DNA of 64,000 bases. Origin: DATBHM01 sp963772375 (GTDB lineage Bacteria > Actinomycetota > UBA4738 > JACQTL01). This document shows, one piece after another, positions 25,758 to 34,515 of the stretch. The position numbers were made by a program, and so were the translations under genes. Under the pieces are notes generated by a model. It was given only the letters and a program-made list of their open reading frames with translations, had not been told where the DNA came from and did no database searches. Position 1 is the first letter of the stretch; every line of letters begins with the position of its first letter. The stretch is taken from assembly GCA_963772375.1 (NCBI GenBank), contig CAVYXG010000001.1:434001-498000 (forward strand), written 5' to 3'.

Positions 25758-28078
25758 TCCAGCTGGGCGCGGTCGTCCTGGCCATCTCGGCCGCGGCGAT
25801 CGCCTTCGGGCGGGTGTTCGCCGGGCGCACGCCGACGTGGAAGCTCGTCCTCGTGGGCCTGATCTCGATCGGGATCGCGACGCTGTTCGAACGGCGAAGC
25901 CCCCTGCTGGCCGCCCTGGTCAGCGCGGTCGCCCTGCTGTGGGTGGTCGGGATCCTCGTGTTCCCGCACACCCTGTGGCACGGGCTGCCGCTGGGGAAGA
26001 CCGTGCACGCCATCGGGCGCTCGCTCGGCCGGGTCGGCCACCAGGCCGACGTCCAGGTCGCGCCCACGCCGCCGCTCCGGCCGCTGTTCATGGCCGCGTT
26101 GACCGCCGTGTGGACGGCCGCGTTCTCCACGCATGCCCTGGCGGTCCGCTCGGGAAGCCCGCTGCTGGCCGCGGCGCCGGCGGCGGCGCTCGTCGCGTTC
26201 GCCGGCGTGGTCCTCGAAGACGGGCCGCGGCCCGGGTACGCCGTGCTGTTCCTGCTGGGCGTGCTCGCGCTGCTGTTCGCCGACGGGCTCCGCCGGGTCC
26301 GGCAGTGGGGGCCGGTTCGACCGTGGTCGTCCGGGCTGGCCGACGTGCACCGGAGGTCGGTCTCGTCGAGCACCACCCGGGGGGCCCGGCGGGTCGCCGT
26401 GGCCGTGGTCGGGGTGGCCCTGCTCGTGCCCGGCCTGCTGCCGGGACTGCACTCCAAACCCGTCATCGACCTGGGGGCGAACGACAACAGCGTGATCAAC
26501 CCGCTGGTCTCGGTCTCCGCGGCGCTCAAGCTCCGGAACCCGGTCCCGCTGTTCAGCGTGCACGTTCCCCAGCAGGACGGCCTGTACTGGCGATGGCTCG
26601 CGCTCGACCAGTTCGACGGCGACCAGTGGACGACCGGCGACATCGACGCCACGAAGGGCCGGAAGTACGGGTCGACCGCGTCCCTCCCGTTCACGGTCCA
26701 ATCACTCCCCCGGGGGACCGACGTGGAGGTGGTGTCGGCCACCGTCACCGTCGCCCATTCGCCGGGGGAGACCGGATGGCTCGCGCTCCCGTACGAGCCG
26801 TTCCAGCTCTCGACCCCCGGCACCGACATCCGGTTCGACGCGAGCCACACCACGGCCGTCGCCGACCAGCCGCTCCAGCCGGGGTTCACCTACCGGGTCG
26901 ACTCCCGGGTCCTGCTGCCGAGCTACACGCAGCTGAACCGCGCGTTCGACTTCTCGGGCCGCCGGTACCGGCGCGACCTCGAGCTGCCGGACGACCTCCC
27001 GCCGCAGATCGCCCAGCTGGCTCGAGCGATCGTGAAACGGGCGGACGCCCACACGCCGCTCGAGAAGGCGCTCGCCGTGCAGCAGTACCTGACCGACCCC
27101 GTCGTCTTCCAGTACGACTCCACGGTCCCGGCCGGCGCCGGCGACGACGCGCTCCAGGACTTCCTGTTCACGACGCACCGGGGGTTCTGCCAGCAGTTCG
27201 CGAGCGCCATGGCCGTGCTCATGCGGGCGCTCGGGATCCCGGCCCGGGTGGCGGTGGGGTTCACACCGGGCGTGTACGACTCGGGCGCCGAGGCCTACGA
27301 GGTCACGACGCAGAACGCCCACACGTGGGTCGAGGTCGAGTTCCCGGGGTTCGGGTGGGTGCCGTTCGAGCCCACCCCGACCCGGGCCAACCCGGTGACC
27401 GACCACATCGTGGTGTCGAAGCCGGTGAACCAGCCGCTCCCGCCCGGGTGCGACCAGGAGCACGCGGTCCGGGGCGGCTGCGGCGACACCGGTGGTTCGA
27501 CCGGCGGCGGGACCAGCGGTCCGAACGGCAACAAAGACCCCCGCACCGGTGACCCATTCATCCCCAACGGCGGCAGTTCGGGGGGGAACGGGGGCACTCC
27601 GGGAGAGCACGGGGCCATCCAGCTTCCGAACCAGCCGCCCCCGCCCGCTCAGCCCCTCTCCTGGCGGGTGCTCCTGGCCATCGCGGTGCTCGCCATCGTG
27701 GTTCTGGTGTTGGTCCTGTTCCCGATCGTCAAGCTCCTGGTCCGGCGGTTCCGGGTGGTCCGGGCGAAGGGCAACCGCGACCGGACTTTGGCCGAGTTCC
27801 GCCTGTTCGAGGCCCGGGCCGGCGACGTCGGACTCGGACGCGGACCGGGCGAGACGCCGTGGGAGTACCGGTCGCGGCTGGCCCAGGAGGTCCGGTTCTC
27901 GGACGGGCACCTCGACCGCCTGGCGAAGGTGGCCGGCACGGCCGCCTACTCCACCCACGAGATCGGTGAGGACGACGCGGAGGGCGCCGGGCGGGACGGC
28001 CGCGTGGCGATCCGCGACGTGCGCCGGAGCGCCGGCGTGGCGCGCCGGTTCACCGGCCTCTGGCGACCCCAGATCTGA
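25715..28078 (+). CDS. TgpA-type membrane transglutaminase-like protein
   Basis: 787 residues from ATG 25715. Five to six N-terminal membrane spans (to about residue 240, DUF3488 region) precede an external domain with a transglutaminase core. The catalytic Cys lies in HRGFCQQFASAMAVLMRALGIPARVAVGF and the His in NAHTWVEVEFPGFGWVPFEPTP. A Gly/Ser/Thr-rich linker and a last span with a DUF4129-type cytoplasmic tail (TLAEFRLFEARAGDVGLGRGPGETPWEYRSRL) follow. Probably a cell-envelope cysteine peptidase or cross-linker. The third gene of the moxR operon. Confidence 0.9.
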   Translation: MARELQEAPRSHRLIQLGAVVLAISAAAIAFGRVFAGRTPTWKLVLVGLISIGIATLFERRSPLLAALVSAVALLWVVGILVFPHTLWHGLPLGKTVHAIGRSLGRVGHQADVQVAPTPPLRPLFMAALTAVWTAAFSTHALAVRSGSPLLAAAPAAALVAFAGVVLEDGPRPGYAVLFLLGVLALLFADGLRRVRQWGPVRPWSSGLADVHRRSVSSSTTRGARRVAVAVVGVALLVPGLLPGLHSKPVIDLGANDNSVINPLVSVSAALKLRNPVPLFSVHVPQQDGLYWRWLALDQFDGDQWTTGDIDATKGRKYGSTASLPFTVQSLPRGTDVEVVSATVTVAHSPGETGWLALPYEPFQLSTPGTDIRFDASHTTAVADQPLQPGFTYRVDSRVLLPSYTQLNRAFDFSGRRYRRDLELPDDLPPQIAQLARAIVKRADAHTPLEKALAVQQYLTDPVVFQYDSTVPAGAGDDALQDFLFTTHRGFCQQFASAMAVLMRALGIPARVAVGFTPGVYDSGAEAYEVTTQNAHTWVEVEFPGFGWVPFEPTPTRANPVTDHIVVSKPVNQPLPPGCDQEHAVRGGCGDTGGSTGGGTSGPNGNKDPRTGDPFIPNGGSSGGNGGTPGEHGAIQLPNQPPPPAQPLSWRVLLAIAVLAIVVLVLVLFPIVKLLVRRFRVVRAKGNRDRTLAEFRLFEARAGDVGLGRGPGETPWEYRSRLAQEVRFSDGHLDRLAKVAGTAAYSTHEIGEDDAEGAGRDGRVAIRDVRRSAGVARRFTGLWRPQI

Positions 28079-28117
28079 CGCGGGGACGGCAGCCGGGTCC
28101 CCCCGCGTCCACGGTTC

Positions 28118-28133
28118 CCCGACCCGCGTCGGG
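28118..28133. terminator. Hairpin between convergent transglutaminase and MerR genes
   Basis: CCCGAC (28118-28123), loop CCGC, GTCGGG (28128-28133) forms a 6-bp GC stem in the 62-nt gap between convergent genes. It lacks a clear T tract; a second weaker GCGGGGA/TCCCCCCGC pairing lies just before it. Likely a shared transcription barrier. Confidence 0.45.
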
Positions 28134-28140
28134 CCCAACC

Positions 28141-28734
28141 TCAGCGCATGGGCGGATGGAACCGCAGGGGCGCGCTCCGTCCGGCGAACGACGTCATCGC
28201 GGCCCGGGGTCCGCCCGGGAGCGCCGTCCCGCGGCCCACGGCGGCCATCCGGACGGACTCCGCCTGGACCTCGCGCTTCGCATCCTGCAGCGCGCGGATG
28301 AACCGGTCGCGGTCGGCCCGGAAGGTCGCCACGTCGTCGTTCACCGACCGCGCGATCTGGTCGATCTCGACGAAGAACGCCATCTGACCGCCCCGGAGCG
28401 CGTCGAGGATCTCGTCGCGCTTTCGCGAGAGCTTGAAGATCGACTGACCGTCGGTGACGAGCTTCACCTCGGACAGGTGCTGGTCGAGCTTGGCGTTCGT
28501 GTTGAGGAACTCCCACGCCTTCCGGACACGCTGGAGGCTCATCCCGCCGTCGAGCAGCGAGCGCACCACCCGGAGTGCCACGAGGTCGCGAAACGAATAC
28601 AGCCGGGGAACGCCGGGGCGTCCGCCGGTGCCCTGCACCGAGGGTTGCACCAAACCGACCTCGTCCCAGTACCGCAACTGACGGATGGTGCAGCCCGTCA
28701 GACGAAAGGCCTGCTGCGATGTGAATCCTTCCAT
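28141..28734 (-). CDS. MerR-family transcriptional regulator
   Basis: 197 residues. The N-terminal winged-helix domain reads FTSQQAFRLTGCTIRQLRYWDEVGLVQPS, then VPRLYSFRDLVALRVVRSLLDGGMSLQRVRKAWEFL. A C-terminal region of about 110 residues contains helical segments (DEILDALRGGQMAFFVEIDQIARSVNDD) and no obvious metal-binding Cys cluster, so the effector is unknown. This MerR type is common near dcw clusters of actinobacteria. A promoter lies about 110 nt upstream. Confidence 0.88.
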   Translation of the reverse strand: MEGFTSQQAFRLTGCTIRQLRYWDEVGLVQPSVQGTGGRPGVPRLYSFRDLVALRVVRSLLDGGMSLQRVRKAWEFLNTNAKLDQHLSEVKLVTDGQSIFKLSRKRDEILDALRGGQMAFFVEIDQIARSVNDDVATFRADRDRFIRALQDAKREVQAESVRMAAVGRGTALPGGPRAAMTSFAGRSAPLRFHPPMR

Positions 28735-28848
28735 GAACCGTTCCCCCGACGTCCCTTCGTCCCCCCGGTGCCAAGGCGGGTCCCCGGGCTACACGGCCGT
28801 TGGTGCGGGCGCCGCGTGTCCGGTGGGACCCGGGGGAAGGCAGCGCGA

Positions 28849-28877
28849 TTTGTACAGCGGGCGGGAGGCCGTGGCAA
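28849..28877 (-). promoter_or_regulatory. Promoter upstream of the merR-type gene
   Basis: On the minus strand TTGCCA (28872-28877) and TACAAA (28849-28854) are 17 nt apart. It predicts a leader of about 110 nt for the MerR-type gene. The 17-nt spacing is normal rather than the 19-20 nt of MerR-activated promoters. Confidence 0.6.
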
Positions 28878-29017
28878 GTGTGGTGGTCACGGGCCGTGCG
28901 CGGTTGGCCGATCGATGGTGTCGGCGACATGACGGGCCGGGGAACGCGCGGTGAACGACGCGGTCCGACCGTCCGGGGTGGGTGGGACGGGGGTGGTGGA
29001 CCGGCCGGGCGTTCCGG

Positions 29018-29413
29018 TCAGCTGTCGGAGGGGGTTCCCTTGGCGGGGGGCTGGTTCCCGCGGAACCGCTCGGCCAGGCGGGCGAGCACACCGGTGAGCG
29101 TGAACCGGCCCTCGTTCTTCCAGGTCTGGATCTGGTCCCGGCCGAGACGCTTCAGGTAGTGGTACACGACGAGTCCGGACACCAGCATGATCACGAACCC
29201 CGCGATCACCAGCGTGATGCCGATGCTCGGGACGAGGATCAGCAGCATCATCAGGAACCCGAGGACGAACGCCAGCGCCGCGACCCGGATTCGCCGCGAC
29301 AGGTGCGAGGGGAGCGTGGCGTGAGAGGCTCGCCGGGCCAGTCCCGGATCTTCCTCGATCAGCCGACGCTCGATCTCTTCGAGGATCTTCTGTTCGTGAT
29401 CGGAGAGGGGCAT
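29018..29413 (-). CDS. DUF3040 membrane protein
   Basis: 131 residues from ATG 29413. The N-terminus MPLSDHEQKILEEIERRLIEEDPGLA is the DUF3040 signature. Two hydrophobic segments (about 47-66 and 70-92) form a hairpin in the membrane, followed by a charged tail. The family is confined mainly to actinobacteria and often lies near mraZ and dinB; function unknown. A TACAAT -10-like box is at 29449-29454 (minus strand), inside the gap before dinB, with a poor -35. Confidence 0.88.
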   Translation of the reverse strand: MPLSDHEQKILEEIERRLIEEDPGLARRASHATLPSHLSRRIRVAALAFVLGFLMMLLILVPSIGITLVIAGFVIMLVSGLVVYHYLKRLGRDQIQTWKNEGRFTLTGVLARLAERFRGNQPPAKGTPSDS

Positions 29414-29480
29414 GCACCGGACCTCTGTTGCGGATGTCTGCCCTTGGGATTGTAGGGCCTTCTCGCGCTTCCGGGCACCG

Positions 29481-30752
29481 TCATTTGTGTGCCCGCGGTT
29501 CCTCGTCGGGGTCGGCGCCCCTCGGCCGCGCCGGGGCACGCCGTTCGGACCTGCCGAGCAGCGTCGCCGGGAGGGCGGCGTTCCGGCCGAACCGCCGCTC
29601 GACGCGGTCGAGGGCCCGCTCCACGTCACCCCACCGGCCGTCGGCGAGCATGGCGAGCTGGCGCGAGCCGGCCGGGACGAGGTTCGCCGCCTGGACGCCG
29701 AGCAGGCGCACGCGGCGACGGGCGCCGGGGAGCGCCCGGTACATCTCCGCCGCCACGTGGTCGAGGTCGGTGGCGAGGTCGGTCGGCGCCGGCAGGGTGC
29801 GGCTGCGGGTGAGGGTGGTGAAGTTCGCCATTCGGACCTTGAGCACCACGGTCCGGCACTCGTAGCCGTCCTCGCGCAGACGGCGGCCTACGGCTCGCGA
29901 CAGGGCCAGGATCTCTCGGAGGATCTCGCCATCGTCGTCGAGGTCCCGGTCGAACGTCTCCTCGTGCGAGATCGACTTCGGCGCCTCGTAGGGAACCACC
30001 GCGCGGTCGTCCTCCCCCTGGGCGAGCGCCGCCAGGTGCTTCGACTGCGCCTCGCCGAGCACGCGGCCGAGGACGCTCCGGGGCACGGCGGCGAGCTCGG
30101 CGACCGTCCGGATACCGAGGCGGTGCAGCACGTCGACCGTCTTCTCCCCCGCGCCCCACAGCGCGCCCACCGGCAGCGGATCGAGGAACTCGCGGACGCC
30201 CTCCGCCGGCACCACGATGAGCCCGTCCGGCTTGGAGGCCTCGGAGGCGAGCTTCGCGAGGAACTTGTTCGGCGCGACCCCGACCGAGCAGCTGAACCCG
30301 AGCTCGCGCCGGACGTCCGCGCGGATCCGTTCGGCGATCCGCGGGGGCGAGCCGAACAGCCGGGTGGCGCCGCCGACGTCGAGGAAGGCCTCGTCGAGCG
30401 CGATGGGCTCAACGAGCGGCGTGTACGACAGGAGGACCTCGCGGAACCGGTTCGAGTAGGCCTTGTACGCTTCGAAGTCCGGCGGGAGGAACACGGCGTG
30501 GGGCGCCAGGCGGCGGGCGCGGACGCCGGGCATGGCCGAGCGGACCCCGAGGGCCCGGGCCTCGTACGACGCGCTGGCTACCACGCCGCGCGAGCCGGTG
30601 CCGCCGACCACGACGGGCTTGCCGGCGAGCGACGGATCCTTCTGGACCTCCACGCTGGCGTAGAACGCGTCGAGGTCGACGTGGAGCATGGGCTCGGGCC
30701 GCCTGGAACGGTCGCGCGGGGGCCGTCGGGCCGGTGGCGGTTGGGGGTCCAT
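29481..30752 (-). CDS. dinB: DNA polymerase IV (DinB, Y family)
   Basis: About 423 residues from ATG 30752; a shorter start at MLHVDLDAF is possible. Catalytic motifs are HVDLDAFYASVE and the acidic pair in IALDEAFLDVGGA. The palm/thumb region has SCSVGVAPNKFLAKLASEASKPDG, then WGAGEKTVDVLHRLGI (helix-hairpin-helix). The little-finger domain extends to about residue 360, and a basic tail ends the protein. It performs translesion synthesis. It lies 49 nt after dnaE2 on the same strand, so the two polymerases are probably co-transcribed. Confidence 0.94.
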   Translation of the reverse strand: MDPQPPPARRPPRDRSRRPEPMLHVDLDAFYASVEVQKDPSLAGKPVVVGGTGSRGVVASASYEARALGVRSAMPGVRARRLAPHAVFLPPDFEAYKAYSNRFREVLLSYTPLVEPIALDEAFLDVGGATRLFGSPPRIAERIRADVRRELGFSCSVGVAPNKFLAKLASEASKPDGLIVVPAEGVREFLDPLPVGALWGAGEKTVDVLHRLGIRTVAELAAVPRSVLGRVLGEAQSKHLAALAQGEDDRAVVPYEAPKSISHEETFDRDLDDDGEILREILALSRAVGRRLREDGYECRTVVLKVRMANFTTLTRSRTLPAPTDLATDLDHVAAEMYRALPGARRRVRLLGVQAANLVPAGSRQLAMLADGRWGDVERALDRVERRFGRNAALPATLLGRSERRAPARPRGADPDEEPRAHK

Positions 30753-30801
30753 CCGAGGTAGTGTGCCGCGCGCGGGCGGCGAGCGGGTCACGGCCATCGG
30801 T

Positions 30802-33800
30802 TCACCATCCCGAGGAACCGCCGCTCGCGTGCCACACCTTGACCGGCGGGACGACCCCGTGGCGATCGGTCGGAGGGAGCTTCCGGCGTTCGCGGTGGAG
30901 CGCCGCGAGGTCGACCGCGTCCTCGGCGTTGACGCTCACGCCCTTCACGCCGGTCCGCCGGAGCGTCCCCCGGATCGCCATGACGAACGAACCGAACACG
31001 ACCTTGGCGCAGCGGGCCTGGGCGTCCTCGAACACCGTGCACTCGACCGGCCCGGTGGCGTCGTCGAGCGTGACGAAGATGATCCGCTTGCCGCTGCGGA
31101 TGGCGGGCGTCTGCGACGCCACCTTCACTCCCGCCACCACCACGCGCTGCCCGCCCCGCAGGCGCCACAGGTCCCGGGCCGGCGTGACCCCCAGCTCACG
31201 GAGCAGCGGCTCGTAGAACGTGATCAGGTGGCGCGACACGTCCATCTGCACGACCTCGAGCTCCGCCCGCACCCGCTCCGCGTCGGTGTACTCCCGGAGG
31301 CCCGGCACGACCTCCTGGTCGAGCCCCAGCGTCAGCTGTTGCCCCTCCCGCTGCGCCTCCACCGTCATCGCCGCATACAGCCGATCCCGCCTCGTGCGGG
31401 GCCTGGCCGCCTGCATCGCGTCGCCTCGGAACGCCGCCGACGCGACCCGCTTCCCTCCCCCCCGGCCGCCCGGCGCCGGCGTCGTCTGCCGACCCCCCGG
31501 CAACGAGTCGAACGCCCCCGCATGCGCCAGCCGCTCCACCACCGGCCTCGCCACCTTCGTCCTGCGGACGAAGTCCCCCACATCGACGAACGGCCGCTCC
31601 GACCGCGCCTCGAGGATCGACCGAACCTCCTCGTCCGAGATCCCGTGCACATCCTTGAGCGCCAGCCGGATCGCGTAGGTCGTGGGTTGGCCACTTGCGG
31701 TGGTCGTGTCGCGCGGTTGACCGGGCGCGGTCACGTCCATCCCGGCGAACAGGTCGATCTGCCCCGGGGGACCTGCGCGGGGTCTCTCCTCGGTACCGAG
31801 AGTCCCCCGGCGGGCGCCGGGTGGCGCAGGGGCGTCACGGCGAGCGGAGGCGCTCGCAGGCGGGAGGGCCCCGCGGAGCAACTTGTACGAACGGCGATCC
31901 CCCGAGGCACGGACTGGTGCCGGATCAAGTTGCGGGAGCGGGTGGGGGCCCGTCTGCGAAGAAGCCTCCGCCCCGTGCAACCCTTCAGCCGGCCCCGACC
32001 ACCCCGAGGCATCCACCTCGACCGACCCCGAAGCAGCCACCTCGACCGAGTAGTCCGATTCCGACACGTTCACGTCGAGCGGCAACACCGGGATCCCGTG
32101 CTGCCGCGCGTCCTCGATCAAGAGGCGCCGCGGATACATGCCCGGTTCGTGGGTGAGAACCCCCGCGATGAAGTGCGCGGGCCAGTTCGCCTTCAGCCAC
32201 GACGACTGGTAGGTCGGCACGCTGAACGCCGCCGCGTGCGCCTTGCAGAACCCGAACGACGCGAACGACGCCAGCTCCTTCCAGATGCGCTCGGCATCCT
32301 CCCGGCCCATGCCCCGTTCGCGGACGCGCCGGAGGAAGTCGTCGCGGATGTCGTCGACCTCGCCGTCGTTCGACAGGTGGCGGCGGACGCGGTCGGCCTC
32401 GGACAGGTCGTACCCGGCGACGGCGGAGAAGGTTCGAATGACCTGCTCGTGGTACACGACGACGCCGTGCGTCTCCGACAGCACGGGGCGCAGGGCCTCG
32501 TGGGCGTACTCGGGGAGCTCCATGCCGGCGCGGCGGCGGAGGAACGGCGACACCATGTCGGATTTCACCGGCCCGGGTCGGAACAGCGAGATGTCGACGA
32601 TGAGGTCCTCCCACCGGGTCGGCTGGAGCTTCTGCAGCAGCTCGCGCTGACCCGGGGATTCGATCTGGAAGCATCCGAGCGTGTCGGAGGAGCGGATCAG
32701 CTCGAACGTCTTCACGTCGTCGAGCGGGATGCGGTCGAGGTCGACCTTCTCGTCGGCGGTGCGGGCGATCTCGTCGACCGCGTGGCGCATCGCGGAGAGC
32801 ATCCGGATGCCGAGCACGTCGAGCTTCAGGTAGCCGAGCAGCTCGACGTCGTCCTTGTCGGCCTGGATCATTCGGTACCCCTGAAACGACCGTTCCAGGG
32901 GGACGCGTTCGACCAGGTCGTGGCCGGCCAGCACGATCCCGCTCGGGTGCAGCGCGAGGTGCCGCGGGAACCCGTTCAGGCGTTCGGCCACCGTGAACAG
33001 CTGCTCGAGCTGCCCGGCGCCGATGTTCGAACCGACCAGCTCCGGCAGCGATTCGATGGCCTCGCGGATGTGGTCCGCGCCGATGTGCGGGAACGCCTTG
33101 GCGACCGTGTCGACCTCGACCTCGGGGAGGCCGAGCGCCTTGCCGACCTCGCGGATCGCGCCGCGCGCCCGGTACGTGTCGACCATGCAGACGCACGCGC
33201 ACCGGTCGTCGCCGTGCCGGGACAGGACCAGGTCGTAGACGTCCTCCCGCCGGGCGGACTCGACGTCGATGTCGATGTCGGGGAGCTCCTCGCGGAGCGG
33301 GTTGATGAACCGCTCGAACACCAGCCCGTGGCGGACCGGGTCGACGTCGGAGATGCCCATCAGGTAGCAGACGAACGACCCCGCCGCGCTCCCCCGGCAG
33401 GCCGTCCGGATCCCGATCGAGCGCACGTCCGCGACGATCTCGGCCACCGTCAGGAAGAACGCCGAGTACCCGAGCCGGTGGACCATCGAGAGCTCGAGGT
33501 CGAGCCGTTCGCGGACCTCCCTCGTCCGCTTGAGGCCGCGATGGCCCAGGCCGGCGTGGCACTTCTCCGCCAGCACCGACGACGAGCTGCGGCCGGCCGG
33601 CGTCGGGAAGTCCGGGAAGTGCACCTTCCTCAAGCCCAGGTCGAACGCGCATCGCTCGGCGATGCGGAGCGTGGCGTCGCACACCTCGGGCCGTTCGGCG
33701 AACAGCCGTCGCATCAGCGCGGCCGGCTTCAGCCAGCCCTCGGCGTTCTGGCGGCTGACGTGGTTCGAGGCGATCGGCACGATCTCGCGCATGCACTCGA

Positions 33801-34452
33801 GCGCGTCGGCGAGGAACGCGTCGCCCGGGACCAGGTAGCGGACGGCGTTGGTCGCGACGCCCCACACGCCGAGGTCGTCGGCCAGGCGGAGCAGCCGGCG
33901 GACCTGGCCCTCCGAGTCCCGTTCCAGCCGGTGGCGGACCTCGATCACCAGGTCGTGGCCGAACGCCTCGTGGAACGGCCGTGCTGTTTCCATGGCGGCG
34001 TCGTGCAGACCTTGCAGCGCGATGTGGCCGGCGGGCGACTCCGGGCCGAGCAGGCAGATCAGGCCCTCCGCGTGCGCGAGCACCTGCGCCGGCGCGAGCG
34101 CGGGGTCGCCGCGGTCGCCGGTCATGTGGGCGTCGGTGATGAGCCGGCAGAGGTTCGCGTAGCCCTCGGCGTTCTTCGCCAACAGCACGATGGAACACCC
34201 GCTGTCCCCGACGTGCCCACGCAGGGTCAAGGTCGCTCCCAGGATGGGGTGGACTCCGGTCTTCGTGCAGGCGTCGACGAATCTCGGGGCGCCATAGAGG
34301 CCGTCGCGGTCGGTGAGGGCGACGGCGGGCATGCCGAGCTCGGCCGCCTGGAGGGCCAGCTGCTCGGGGAAGAACGCGCCGTCCTTCAGGGAGAAGTTGG
34401 AGCGGACGTTCAGATGGACGAAGCCACGTTGAGGGAACACGTGTTCGATCAT
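30802..34452 (-). CDS. dnaE2: Error-prone DNA polymerase III alpha-like DnaE2
   Basis: About 1216 residues from ATG 34452, preceded by GGAGG at 8 nt; ATG 34470 is an alternative. The PHP domain begins HLNVRSNFSLKDGAFFPEQLALQAAELGMPAVALTDRDGL; its first motif reads HLN rather than HxH, so metal binding is probably impaired. Polymerase carboxylates are in LPDIDIDV and LGYLKLDVLGIRML; fingers include ISLFRPGPVKSDMVSPFLRRR. The OB-fold is near the C-terminus (VVVAGVKVASQTPA). An insert of about 95 low-complexity residues precedes YAIRLALKDVHGISDEEV. DnaE2 carries out damage-induced mutagenesis with a Y-family partner. Confidence 0.94.
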   Translation of the reverse strand: MIEHVFPQRGFVHLNVRSNFSLKDGAFFPEQLALQAAELGMPAVALTDRDGLYGAPRFVDACTKTGVHPILGATLTLRGHVGDSGCSIVLLAKNAEGYANLCRLITDAHMTGDRGDPALAPAQVLAHAEGLICLLGPESPAGHIALQGLHDAAMETARPFHEAFGHDLVIEVRHRLERDSEGQVRRLLRLADDLGVWGVATNAVRYLVPGDAFLADALECMREIVPIASNHVSRQNAEGWLKPAALMRRLFAERPEVCDATLRIAERCAFDLGLRKVHFPDFPTPAGRSSSSVLAEKCHAGLGHRGLKRTREVRERLDLELSMVHRLGYSAFFLTVAEIVADVRSIGIRTACRGSAAGSFVCYLMGISDVDPVRHGLVFERFINPLREELPDIDIDVESARREDVYDLVLSRHGDDRCACVCMVDTYRARGAIREVGKALGLPEVEVDTVAKAFPHIGADHIREAIESLPELVGSNIGAGQLEQLFTVAERLNGFPRHLALHPSGIVLAGHDLVERVPLERSFQGYRMIQADKDDVELLGYLKLDVLGIRMLSAMRHAVDEIARTADEKVDLDRIPLDDVKTFELIRSSDTLGCFQIESPGQRELLQKLQPTRWEDLIVDISLFRPGPVKSDMVSPFLRRRAGMELPEYAHEALRPVLSETHGVVVYHEQVIRTFSAVAGYDLSEADRVRRHLSNDGEVDDIRDDFLRRVRERGMGREDAERIWKELASFASFGFCKAHAAAFSVPTYQSSWLKANWPAHFIAGVLTHEPGMYPRRLLIEDARQHGIPVLPLDVNVSESDYSVEVAASGSVEVDASGWSGPAEGLHGAEASSQTGPHPLPQLDPAPVRASGDRRSYKLLRGALPPASASARRDAPAPPGARRGTLGTEERPRAGPPGQIDLFAGMDVTAPGQPRDTTTASGQPTTYAIRLALKDVHGISDEEVRSILEARSERPFVDVGDFVRRTKVARPVVERLAHAGAFDSLPGGRQTTPAPGGRGGGKRVASAAFRGDAMQAARPRTRRDRLYAAMTVEAQREGQQLTLGLDQEVVPGLREYTDAERVRAELEVVQMDVSRHLITFYEPLLRELGVTPARDLWRLRGGQRVVVAGVKVASQTPAIRSGKRIIFVTLDDATGPVECTVFEDAQARCAKVVFGSFVMAIRGTLRRTGVKGVSVNAEDAVDLAALHRERRKLPPTDRHGVVPPVKVWHASGGSSGW
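32002..32049. repeat. 24-bp tandem duplication inside dnaE2
   Basis: Two 24-bp units, 32002-32025 and 32026-32049, differ at two positions. They encode the repeated octapeptide SVEVAASG / SVEVDASG at the beginning of the low-complexity insert of DnaE2. In frame, so the protein is not broken. Confidence 0.9.
34433..34448. promoter_or_regulatory. Possible LexA box at the dnaE2 start, upstream of tag-like gene
   Basis: GGGAAC-ACGT-GTTCGA contains the perfect 12-bp palindrome GAACACGTGTTC and matches the actinobacterial SOS consensus TCGAAC-N4-GTTCGA except at the outer left bases. It covers codons 2-6 of dnaE2 from ATG 34452 and lies 68 nt upstream of the divergent tag-like gene. The position inside coding sequence lowers confidence. 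Confidence 0.45.
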
Positions 34453-34515
34453 AAGACGGGCCTCCGACATGGCGCCATCGGGTCGTGTCGGTACCTCGGT
34501 GTAGCGTCCGTCGCC

